DNA of 64,000 nt. It comes from Haberlea rhodopensis (lineage: Eukaryota; Streptophyta; Magnoliopsida; Lamiales; Gesneriaceae). Where the stretch lies: contig CAJQUN010001263.1 in NCBI GenBank assembly GCA_907163345.1, positions 1 to 64,000 of the forward strand, read 5' to 3'. Position numbers and translations under genes: made by a program. This document shows positions 46,866-56,812 of this stretch, in pieces. The notes under the pieces were generated by a model. The model was not told the DNA's origin. It made no database searches and saw nothing but the letters and a program-made list of their open reading frames with translations. Each line of letters opens with the position of its first letter. Within the stretch, counting starts at the first letter, position 1.

Positions 46866-46929
46866 TAATCGCGGACTCAAGAGGTACTCACACCCATGTA
46901 GTACTTTGTTCCCGATCGCATCGCTACGT

Positions 46930-47400
46930 CATGACAGAGGCATCATCGCTTCGACGTGACAGTGGCATGTATCATCGCTTCGACACGACAGCGGCACCAT
47001 CGCTTCGACATGACGATGGTACCATCGCTTCGACGTGACAGCGGCATTTACCATCGCTTCGACACGACAGCGACATTTACCATCGTTCCGGCATGATAGC
47101 GGAAATACCCCTCGCTTCGACATATTAGCGGCATAATATCCCTCGCAATAGAAATATGACAGCGGCATTATCCTTCGCTTCGACATATTTGCGGCAAATA
47201 TTCTTCATCGCTATAATATGACAGCGGCAAGTATTCACATCGCTACGCCACGCATGCAACCGTAATGCATATCCCGTGTTCCAATAATTGTTTCGGCACG
47301 ACAGCGGCATCATCGCTTCGACGTGACAGCGGCATTTACCATCGCTTCGACACGACAGCGGCATCATCGCTTCGACGTGCATGCAACCGTAATGCATAAT
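46930..47400. repeat. E3 degenerate tandem repeat ATCGCTTCGAC-GACAGCGGCAT
   Basis: Ten or more copies of ATCGCTTCGACRYGACAGCG followed by GCAT, period 24-35 bp. Its complement GCCGCT-TGAAGCGA is also found singly in the LTRs of E1, E2, E3 and the solo LTR. Confidence 0.82.
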
Positions 47401-47675
47401 CCGTATTCCCATAAACATCGCCATGAGTGTATTTTCATGCACCTCGCTCCAACATATTGCGGTAAAGCATTAAAATCATCACTCCGATGTATATCTATGC
47501 AACCGTAATGCATAGTCCATGTCTCATAAGACCCTGCAACCATCATGGTTAGCAATAGCATATTCCAATTATGAACACATATCATAAATGCACATAAGCA
47601 ATCATGCATAAGTATGTGCTTATCATTCCCATTAACATGTTCCTAGGCCCTCAACAGCCCCAAAGAGCTAACCAC

Positions 47676-47688
47676 TGCTCTGATACCA
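47676..47688 (-). other. E3 primer-binding site
   Basis: Minus strand TGGTATCAGAGCA after spacer TTAG, same layout as E2. Confidence 0.9.
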
Positions 47689-47692
47689 CTAA

Positions 47693-50152
47693 TGTAAGGA
47701 CCCCCGTGCCCTTAACCCGTAATTAGTGCATAAATCCCATGATCGTGTACATGTAATCATCTATGTTGGAAAATAACCATATGCTAGACTAGCATAAAAT
47801 ACCGATAATAAGATTTTTCCGTTTAATCCAATACATACCATTTCCAGTTTCCCAACTAAATCATTTAGCACGACATGTACTCCCGAGATACACTAATTAC
47901 TTCTCAATTCATCTAGCAGCTCTCAATTAATTGCATATCACAATATAGATGAAAAGAAAAGACATTTGCCTTTTATTGAACCCATGCACACATATACCTC
48001 GCTCACAAACGAGCGCCAAATAATCGTATGTGTATGAAATATATAAAATACCATACTCCCAGATACCATTACCGGTGCCTCTATCCTGGAAGCACATCCC
48101 AAGCACAGCTCGATCTCAACACTGGACCTATGTACTTGTTCAACCAGCTCTGGTACTTCGATCCTGGAAGTACCTCTATCATCAGCCCGAGCTCAACTCC
48201 AAAGCTACTGCTGCTGCACCTGTATTACCTGCCCCAACAGAGACAGCCCCCACACGGGGTGATCATACCAATACCACCAATCCAATAAGCATAACATTGC
48301 AATTCAAATACAGAATGTAAATGCTATAATTTAAATGATACTCCCTGGATGGTAACACCCTCATCCGGGATCCCCTGTATTGTCCCTGTTCTCAAAATAA
48401 CCAAACTCATCAAATTCCCAAAGACAGTTAATCGCCACATAGATTAACTAATACCGTCCTATTATGCCAGTTCCATGATCAATATGGTAAAAACATAATG
48501 TAAAAGACCATAGATATCACATATATCTAACCAATAATTCCATGTTCATATTTCATTGCTCGCTCCACAATAGCGACATACTAACCTCGCGCACGCTCAA
48601 CAACAGCGGCGTCATAACCGATGGTCGCACAACGGCGATCGCATCCCAAATCATTGCTCGCTCAACAATAGCGGCACTGTATGGTTCCCAATGTATAACC
48701 ATTTGACGCAAATACAATTTACCATGCATATTGTTATCCATTTATAGCAAATATCACGCACCATGCATTTCAATACCTATCCGATGCAATTACCACATGC
48801 CACATATTTCAATGTCCATATAACGCAATTATCACACACCATGTGTTCTAATACCCATTTGGTACAATTATCATACACCATGCATTTGACAGTTGCAACA
48901 CTACAATAGGCCATGCTCGTACGTCATACGTACCTTAGAATTCCGTAGTCCAAGCCAAACCTTGCTTTAGTTCCATGCCTCGAGAAAGATGTGCTAAAAC
49001 GCATAAACAACCCACAATCAAGCATAAGCATGCAACCACGTGCCCAAGCACGTTCAAAACTCCCAAACATATCGTCTATCCATGACGATTACCAAATTAT
49101 AAAAGTTCCCGGCTAAGCATGTATAATACCCCAAAAATATTGTCTATCCATGACAATTAACCTTTTAAAAAAAATAACCCGGGGCGAAGCATGCAAGACA
49201 CCCAAAAAGAGCCAAGAAACCACAAAAAAGGGCACCAACACACTGGCCATCTCGATCGATCGACATTTCATCTCGATCGATCGAGAACCGCCTTCCGATC
49301 GATCGGTCAAAATACCGATCGATCGGTGAACTGTTCCCACGCCACAAAACACATTCTGCCATGCTCGATCGATCGAAAATATTTTCGGATCGATCGAGCA
49401 GCCCTGTATGCGCGAGAAACCTACAAGAATGGGCTTCCAACAACAACTTAACTCAAATACAACTAAGATCAACCACCAAACTCAACATTTAACCACAAAA
49501 CCACATTAAAATACCTCCCCCAAACATAAACAACATGATGGACCAAGATCCACTCTTTTAACCCCAAAAACAAGTTATAAACTTAACCAAAACTCAACAA
49601 AACTCTACCATAGTGGAAGCTTACCACTTGAGCTCCAAGTTCAAGCAAGAAAACACAAAAAGACTCCTTTTTCCAAGTTTTCTCCTCTCCCTTGTTTCAG
49701 AAACGAAAATGGGAGTTCTTAGGTGAAAGGATGAGGTTTTGGGGACAAAAGCTGATAGGGAGGGTGTGATGGGATGTAAAGATGCAAGTGGCTCCCTTGC
49801 CAACTCACATGAGATTTAAATGTGTAGCCAAAACATAAGCATGGTATATAGAATATCCCATCATGATATTTTTAAAGCATTTTACTACAATGCACCAAAA
49901 TTACCATTAAAATCATGCTTTACCAAAATTACAAATTATAACACCCAAACACCCAACATGTAACTCGAAATGCACCCCAGGTCACCCATACCATGTGACT
50001 AAGCATTTTACCAAGATAATTAATTCCAACACATATATTAATTATCACCGAAAGAATCATATAAACACAATTAATTCCTAATTGCCACAATAAAAATCCA
50101 TTCAAGATTAATAACCCTCCGGAATTAATATCAATAATCCCAGGACATCACA
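47693..50152 (-). repeat. E3 5' LTR (2460 bp)
   Basis: TG/CA ends; palindrome cluster at 49251-49398; followed outside by GTATG. Confidence 0.92.
49251..49398. repeat. CGATCGATCG cluster, six copies (E3 right LTR)
   Basis: Same six self-complementary 10-12-mers as at 43091; 755-900 nt from the LTR start in element orientation. Confidence 0.9.
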
Positions 50153-50157
50153 GTATG

Positions 50158-50213
50158 ATTGCCATTACACTTAACTATAGTTATTGGTAAAGTGGTAAGC
50201 GCTCGAATTAACA
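50158..50213 (+). repeat. TRIM 3' LTR, second part
   Basis: CCATTACACTTAACTATAG and TTGGTAAAGTGGTAAGC match the second part of the 5' LTR; ends AATTAACA and is followed by the TATAG duplication. Confidence 0.85.
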
Positions 50214-50525
50214 TATAGATGTATATAATAATTATTATTATTATTTTGTTTTATTATATATATTTATATATATACATATATTATTCGTATTGCTTTATTT
50301 TATTGTAATTATCATATATATATATATATATTATTATTTATTTATTATTATTATAGTTTATTTATTGTATTATTATTATTCATTTTATTGTTATGTTATT
50401 GTTAGTATTATTATTATTATTATTATTATATTATATATATATATATATATAGTATTGCTTTATTTTATCGTTATTGTTTTATATATATCATTTATATATT
50501 ATTATTTATATTATTACTTCTACAG
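50214..50525. repeat. TTA/TA-rich simple sequence, right half
   Basis: Dense ATTATTATT and TATATATA runs; continuation of 32185-32465 across the nested cluster and immediately adjacent to the pararetrovirus remnant. Confidence 0.85.
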
Positions 50526-50860
50526 AACATAAAATTGTCTATCTTTGAACTATATCCATACAAAACACCCTAATCGACAATCCTCGTCATAAACGAACAA
50601 TAGTACAATAGTTCTCAAATGCCAGTTTTATGGTTATAACCTAGAATGATTTATTCATAAGGTTAATAAGGACCAATTTCAGACATAAATAAGTAGATAA
50701 GATTTAAGCTAACACAAGTAAATAATTAGTCTATCATTATATTGTTATAACCAAACAATAATATTAAAAATAATACTTACAGTAATGAATATCAGAATAA
50801 TTGAAGATGTAACAAAAGCAAACTGTTTATTGGATGCTTGAATATATTACAGAGAGAAGT
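50526..50860 (-). other. Putative pararetrovirus leader
   Basis: Lies just downstream (minus strand) of a 35S-like TATA region. It holds a worn possible primer site CTGGCATTTGAGAAC near 50617-50632 (compare TGGTATCAGAGC) and a TGTAAGTATT splice-donor-like site near 50772-50781. Position and content fit a caulimovirid leader; evidence is weak. Confidence 0.35.
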
Positions 50861-50990
50861 AGATTTTTTCTCCTTATATAGGAGAAAACTCCGGACTTCA
50901 ACAACGGATTTCAGACTAGAATACAAATAGTAAAAGACAATAATTAAAAAAGACAATAAAAGACGCACTAATTGACATAGTGGATGGCGA
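50861..50990 (-). promoter_or_regulatory. 35S-like pararetrovirus promoter core
   Basis: The minus strand reads CTCCTATATAAGGAGAAAA (TATA box at 50871-50880) followed after about 25 nt by CTCTCTGTAATA, the layout of caulimovirid full-length transcript promoters. It sits downstream of the last viral-like open frame, as in the circular viral map. Activity is unknown. Confidence 0.5.
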
Positions 50991-51096
50991 AATATTCCAT
51001 CGTACAATACTTTATTAAAGTAATAATCCCTTTAGTCATATCCACTAAAGTTTGCCGACCATTTGTCCAAAAATTGCGGGAATCAACATTTGCTTT

Positions 51097-52400
51097 TTAT
51101 AATGCTTTATCTTTATCTTTTGATGTGGATCCCGTAGAACCAGTGTCCATCATAGTGGCTTTGAATGTAGCAAAAATATCATCAAAAGGAATATTAGGAT
51201 CTTGTGAATCCTGTAAATCCTCGGAAATTGAATTTTCAGACATATTGTCATCATCAAATCTGGTTAATAGATCTTTCTTCATTGCTTCAAGATATACTTC
51301 TATCATTTTTTCCTTAGTCATAACTTCGGATTTCATACGGTATTTTCGAGCAATGTGTTCGAATGGTGATTGATCAAACGAATTTTTTAAACAATTTTCA
51401 GTTTGATATGTAGCAATTGTATCAGCAATAATTTCCAAAGTTTCCATACCAAACATTTGTTTGGTTTCTGGGTCTTATTTTAACAATTTGTCCCATAATT
51501 TTGTATAAAAATTTCTTTTAAGGCAGGAGATTTGAGTGTCAGTATAAGACATTATTGACGACCATTTCCAGATCCAAGGAATAGAAAGTTCAATAAAGAA
51601 ATAAAAATATGCTATTCCTGTAATACCGAAACTTTGTTTCTATAATTGAATTAATTTAGGGATAAACCAATCCATTCATTAAAATAAGTTTTATAAATTT
51701 CTGGTAGAATTTTATGAGTCCATATTTGCCCCCCACCAATTTATAAACCCATTTGAAATTTCATGTTTATATACTTGAGCACACACTTTAATAAACCAAG
51801 ATTGTATTTTCTTAATGTTTTCATATAAGAAAACTTTATGAAATGCATCAATATAATCCCAATAATTATATTTAATCATTTGATTATTAGGAAAAAACAA
51901 ATTCCTTTTCTTTAAGAGGTGATATTCCCCATTCATCCGGAGTTATTACTCGTTTAATAATGATTTTGCTAAATGTAAAATTATCCTTCTGATTTAAAGG
52001 ATAGTGCGTAATTTCGCATGAATTATTAATGAGTAAATTCTCATAATAAGTTATTGACTTATAAGTCCCATAAACAAATGACGCAGTGTCAATATATCTG
52101 CTCATAATTTTTCAGGGTTTAATGTCCCATTTCAAATCAGTATCTTCAAGGAAAACTATAATTTCCTGGGAATCATTTAGAATATAATTAGTATATGATT
52201 CCTCTGCATCGTTATTAACGATATTTGCATATGATGATGATGCAGTTTCAGGGATATGACCCTCTTTCTGTTGTTTAAAGGCAAGAAATTCCTGATATAA
52301 AGGATCTTGCTCTTGAGATATATTCTTAGCTATAAGCTTATGTGATCAATGTTAAGACAAAATATGCTCTAGAATATGTCATAGGCCTTCTCGGCCACCA
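51097..52400 (-). pseudogene. Endogenous caulimovirid downstream ORF (inclusion-body/transactivator position), broken
   Basis: On the minus strand, from about 52330 down, successive blocks read QEQDPLYQEFLAFKQQKEGH, SRYIDTASFVYGTYKSITYY, TPDEWGISPLKEKEF, NYWDYIDAFHKVF and SWFIKVCAQVYKHEI, then NFYTKLWDKLLK and RKYRMKSEVMTKEKMIEVY, ending near 51097. I associate this set with the ORF after reverse transcriptase in solendovirus-like plant EPRVs. Several stops and frame changes break it. Function in the virus would be in inclusion bodies or translation reinitiation; that is by position only. Confidence 0.55.
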
Positions 52401-52435
52401 TTCCTCTATAAGATTGACTCATTCATGAAAATTTG

Positions 52436-52615
52436 TCAAGAATTTAAATATTCACGAGTCAAAAAGTCTGTAAGAGAATTTTCTTCACCGTTCTTATCAA
52501 AATCAAAAGGAGCTAAATGAGCTTGCCAACAAGCAAACATTTGTTTTGAAACATCATGTTTAAAATCTTTATTAAACATAAAAATAGCTGACTTACAATC
52601 TGCGTATGACACCTT
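52436..52615 (-). pseudogene. Endogenous caulimovirid RNase H C-terminal fragment
   Basis: Minus-strand residues include DCKSAIFMFNKDFK, MFACWQAHLAPFDF and NSLTDFLTREYL followed by a stop. This is the end of the caulimovirid reverse transcriptase/RNase H protein (WQ..FDF and DFLTRE are diagnostic). Protease, reverse transcriptase and most of RNase H are absent; the fragment is joined directly, in frame, to movement-protein-like sequence upstream. Confidence 0.75.
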
Positions 52616-53165
52616 GTAGGTGATCGAGTAAGGCCTGTTTCCTTCTTTCACCAACTCATTTCTTTTAAAATTTTGATGAAGAGTTAAAACCTAGTTGAAA
52701 TCTCGATCCCCAAACTTGTATGCAATTCTAGGATAGATCTTGAAAGCCATCTTTTTTGCATACAAATTTCCTGCAACTGCTCCCAAACAAGAGTCCTTGA
52801 GGTTCGAGATTCTCTTGTCAAAGATCGCCAGGTTGAGTGGCGAATCAATTCCTTCCTTGAATCTTGCCTTGATGATGACTCTAATGGATCGGATATGAAT
52901 CCACGAGAGTGTGTTAGCAACTTCTCTTTTGACCTTGTTTTTAATCTCCTCGATTTCTCTATAGGGGGATTAATTGCATCTTGATTTGGTTTCCCGTGAA
53001 TTCCATCGGGATTGCAAATTCACCTGTTGTTACCCAATGGATTTGTTACCCTATGGATAATCTGATGCCTCATGCTTTGAAGACCAATCATATCCATAGC
53101 TTTCTCCATTGCTCCAATTGTAAATCCATCATACATACATATGAAGCTTTGGCTCTTTCTTCATG
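52616..53165 (-). pseudogene. Endogenous caulimovirid movement protein fragment
   Basis: The minus strand shows IRVIIKARFKEGIDSPLNLA, DSCLGAVAGNLYAKKMAF and IYPRIAYKFGD, matching the 30K-type movement-protein core of caulimovirids (IKSTF-GIDTPI, GNLAYGKIAF, YCVSL-D), then VKEGNRPYSITYKVSYA. Stops near 52693 and upstream, plus frame changes, disable it. In a virus this protein carries particles through plasmodesmata. The N-terminal part is worn and abuts the solo LTR. Confidence 0.7.
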
Positions 53166-53225
53166 ATCCTCATAAGAGTTTTATGAGAAACAGTGGTATG
53201 AGAGAAAAATCCAGACGGCTCTTCC

Positions 53226-55700
53226 TGTGATGCCCGGGAATTATGGGTGCTAATTTCGGTGTGGTAATAATCCTTAATGGATTTTGGTTGTGTATTAATT
53301 GTGGTTTGGAACTCCTGGGGATTTTAAATCCCATATTTGGAGTATTTGGATCCAAAGGATGAGATTGTATTCTCGTCGTGGTGTTAACCTTGGAATCTGG
53401 TATTTGGTGGGATTTGGGGTCCGGAGTACTGTGTACTGGGGCTGGTTATGAGAATTGAGGTTAGAGAGATGATTTTTGAAAACAGATGATTTTTAATGAA
53501 TCATGATGTATTTGTGGAGGAGTCGGTATTTTGGAGCTTTGGAGCTGTATATACCAAATAGACTCGGTATTCCGTCATTATACGGAATCACTTCCCTCTC
53601 TCATCTCCCTCACGCCTCTCTCACCCCAAACCCTTCCCTCTTCTCCTCTTGGAAGCAAAATCGTTGGGGGCTCGTCATGGGAGCCCGATTTCTTGAAGAA
53701 AGGCTGGTAATCTTCTTCTCCTCACCTTTAGCTTCGATTTGATTATAGTGTTGTGCTAAATAGTTGAGTATTTTGTTGGGTTTGGTAATTGGGGGTTTTT
53801 AATAAAAATCCAAAGTTGAGTTTTTAGTGTTTTTATGGGTTACAAATGGTGTATTGGTTGTGTTGAGGAAGTTAGGGGTGCTGGTTTTGAGTTTGGGTGT
53901 GAAAAACACCATGGAAGCTCAAATTTCTCGAAAAATCGCAGGTCGCGATCGATCGCCGAGGAGGGCCGATCGATCGCGACGAGCAGCTGAAAATTTGAGA
54001 CGATGTACATTGCTGCCGATCGATCGCCAAGTCTCGGCGATCGATCGTGAGGCGGTTAGCGATCGATCGCGGAGACGCGCGATCGATCGCGAGATCATTC
54101 TGTTTTGCAGCGGGTGCGCGCGATCGATCGCGACAGAAGCGGTGATCGATCGCGGTCCGAAGTGTAGTGTTTTTTTTTTCAAAATTTTGGAAAATGTCGG
54201 GATTTTGGAACGAGATTTAAAGGGGCCGTTTCCGGGGCAATGTCTACATTCCAATGGGAATGCTACACTTTTAAAATGGATTGGTTGGAGCCAAAGTTTA
54301 ATAAAACGGAATTCTCGGTTGAGTTTTTGGCTATCTTTTAAACTTGTAAAATGGTATATTTTGGGTATTATGCATGCTTAGCCGTGGGGGGATTTTATTT
54401 TGGTAATCGTCATGGATGGAATATAGTTTTGGAAATTGTGAACGTGCTTGGGCACGTGATTGCATGCCTATGTTTAATTGAGAGTTATTTGTGTGTTAGC
54501 ACATAACTCATCGGACGTGGAACTCAGGCAGGATTGAACTTGAACTACGGAATCATAAGGTACGTATGACGTACGAGCATAGCCTATTGTAATGTTGCAA
54601 CTGTGAAATGCATGGTATGTAGTAATTGCAATAAATGGATGTTGAAATGCATGGTACATGGTACTTGCTATAATTGGATAGTGATATGCATGGTAAATAG
54701 TAATTGCGCTAAATGGATATACATTGGAAACCATACGGTGCAGCTATTAAGCGAGCAATGATTTGGGATGTTGTCGCCGTTGAGCGACCATCGGTTATGA
54801 CGCCGCTATTGTTGAGCGTGCACGGGGTTTGAAATGCCGCTATTGTGGAGCGAGCAATGAAATAGGAACATGGAATCATTGGTTAGATATATGTGATATC
54901 TACGGTCTTTTATATAATGATTTTACCCTATTGATTATGGAACGGGCATAATAGAAATGGTATTAGTTAATCTATGTGACGATTAACTGGCTTTGAGAAT
55001 TTGATGAGTTTGGTTATTTTGAGAATAGGGACAACACAGTGGATTCCGGATGAGGATGATACCATCCAGGGTGTATCATTTAAATTCATGACATTTACAT
55101 TTTGTAAATTATGAACTGTAATATTATAATTATTGGATTGGTGGTATTGGTATGCTCACCCTGTGTGGGGGCTGTCTCTGTTGGGGCAGGTGACACAGGT
55201 GTAGCAGCAGCTTTGGAGTTGAGCTCGGGCTGTTGATTAGAGGTACTTCCAGGATCGAGGTACCAGAGCTGGTTGAATAAGTACACAGATCCAGAGTTGA
55301 GATCGAGTTGTGCTTGGGAGGTGCTCACAAGATTGAAGTACCAGTAACGGTATCTGGTAGAGTATTTTATACATTAGATACACGCTCATTCATTGGGTGC
55401 TCTAATGTGAGTACGTTTTTACTATATATAGAATGTATAAATGGGCAATGGCTTTTCTCTCTTCATTTATTGTTGCATGCAATTAGATATGGAAATTGCT
55501 AAATGAAATGAGAGTACGTTAGTGTATTATGAGGGTGCATACTATGTAAATGGTTTGGGTTGGGAAGTTGAATATTATGGAGTTTTAATGCAAGAAATTT
55601 TCCGGTTAGTATATGGTGTTACACTTTGCATTATGATTGTATGCACTAATGGCATGGATTAATACACTAATAACGGATTAAGAGCACGAGGGTCCTTACA
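53226..55700 (+). mobile_element. E4: solo Gypsy LTR (2475 bp), TSD CTTCC
   Basis: Starts TGTGATGCCCGGG and ends GAGGGTCCTTACA, TG/CA ends, no internal region. CTTCC flanks both sides (53221-53225, 55701-55705). It is related to E2/E3 LTRs in termini and in the GCCGCTATTG-GAGCGAGCAA motif, but is a distinct family. TATATA lies at 53548-53553. Viral-like sequence continues on both sides. A solo LTR with its duplication usually reflects recombination between the two LTRs of a full element. Confidence 0.9.
53944..54155. repeat. CGATCGATCG cluster, eight copies (E4)
   Basis: GCGATCGATCGC and near variants within 212 bp, 720-930 nt from the LTR start and about 400 nt after the TATA box, hence probably in the transcribed leader. 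Confidence 0.9.
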
Positions 55701-55733
55701 CTTCCTCTGATCATGTGTTGAAGGAATGCTCCT

Positions 55734-56812
55734 TCACTCTGATTCTGAGCTGGATTCACCTCCATCATCAGAATAGATCTCTTCTCCGTAGATGCTTTCA
55801 TATGAGGGGATATCCTCAAATTGATACACCTGTACCAAATCCTGGAAATAGACAGCATCTTCAAATTCTTTGGTATGCTCGAACTGTCTTACTCCATGGC
55901 TTTGGTTTTCGGGACAATCTGTAGAGATATGTCCTCTTGCTCCGCATGTCCAGCAGTTACAATCTTTGAAGCTCTCATTTGCATGATATGTGTGCGGCTG
56001 AAAGTTCTCTTCGTTGGTGTTCTGCTAGAACTAGCTTGATTAGAACCTGTTGACAAGGTTCTACTCCTTGTTGGTCCTGATCTTTGCCCAGATCTGTAAC
56101 TTCGGGCTTTCTGCTTTGACCAAAACTTTCTAGGTCTCCATGAAGACCTACTTCTTCTTGAACTACTTCCTCGGGCATATGGATAAGCTCTGTGCTTTTT
56201 CATCTTTTGCCTCTGGGGGTAGTTTCCAATGATTGTAGGGATATCATTCCCTGTACAACAAAGATGAGCTATTTTGTTGATTCCTCAGAGCATCTTGAAA
56301 TTCTTTTGGAGTTTTGTTTGGTAGCACTACTCCGCAAGTTTACCTTAAGAAATAACGTTCTCCTGGACACTATCTAGATTGCATGAGGTGTATATTCCTG
56401 GATAAGCATTTCTCGCCATGGGCTCGGAATTTGGCAAAGAACAGTTCTGCTGCATCTTTTTTCTTCTATCTTTGCCTTCCATCGATACTATGTAAAGAGT
56501 TTGATGTACTCGTCTACATAACAGATATCATGTAGTTCCAGGCTGTATTTTTTAGCCTTCTCTTCCTCCATTCCTTCAAAGTAACTTGCTCCAATGAAAA
56601 GATGTTAAAGAATTTTGCCACTTGTCCACGATTTCTTTCAGGGACTCTCCGGCTAAAACTTCTTCCTTGGTACCTAGGTCTCCCATATCCCAGACAATCT
56701 TGACTGATCATTCCAGACTCATTTTAAGAAGTAAAATGAATCCTTCTGTACTTAGGTCAAGCGTTCCTGCTGCTATTTTTATTGCTGAAGCCCATTCATC
56801 AATAAGAACTTC
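55734..56812 (-). pseudogene. Endogenous caulimovirid coat-protein region, broken
   Basis: On the minus strand from 56812: EVLIDEWASAIKIAAGTLDL, VLAGESLKEIVDKW, a core worn by several stops, an Arg/Lys/Ser-rich stretch near 56050-56200, then the zinc knuckle CNCWTCGARGHISTDCP (about 55911-55961) and an acidic Ser/Glu/Asp-rich tail with VYQFEDIPSYESIYG ending in a stop at 55734. The basic stretch, CCHC knuckle and acidic tail are typical of caulimovirid coat proteins. Multiple stops and frameshifts make it non-functional. The upstream end is cut by the E5 insertion at 56813. Confidence 0.75.

Larger units (their letters stand above)
41532..50152 (-). mobile_element. E3: gene-less Gypsy derivative on minus strand, TSD GTATG
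   Basis: Two LTRs of about 2.46 kb with a 3699-bp interior. GTATG flanks it (41527-41531, 50153-50157). On the minus strand it starts TGTGATGTCCTGGG and ends GGGGGTCCTTACA. The primer site (47676-47688) abuts the LTR on the right, so transcription runs leftward. No gag or pol domain is recognised; only the GCAAATTTCGAGGACGAAAT tract at about 44006-44027 marks the former pol end. LTR pairs differ at roughly a dozen positions. It is inserted in the TRIM 3' LTR. Confidence 0.92.
32466..50213 (+). mobile_element. TRIM/SMART-type miniature LTR element (about 334 bp net) split by two nested elements, TSD TATAG
   Basis: Its 5' LTR (32466-32604, 139 bp) and 3' LTR (41465-41531 plus 50158-50213, 123 bp net) share the TGTTGRGGTTCAACAATTG start and end in TTCAACA/TTAACA. 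A primer site TGGTATCAGAGCT follows the 5' LTR and a purine tract GGGGGAGGGA precedes the 3' LTR. Net internal length is only 72 bp (32605-32659 plus 41448-41464). TATAG flanks both outer ends (32461-32465, 50214-50218). No coding capacity. Element E2 lies in its interior and E3 in its 3' LTR. Confidence 0.88.

Noticed and set aside
35481..47400. CRISPR-like appearance of regularly spaced repeats
   Set aside because: The spacers are themselves repeats, the host is a plant, and the arrays lie inside LTR elements.
46929..47442. Minus-strand open frames with repeated VEAM-PLSCRSD peptides
   Set aside because: Explained by the degenerate tandem repeat in E3's interior; no start context or known domain.
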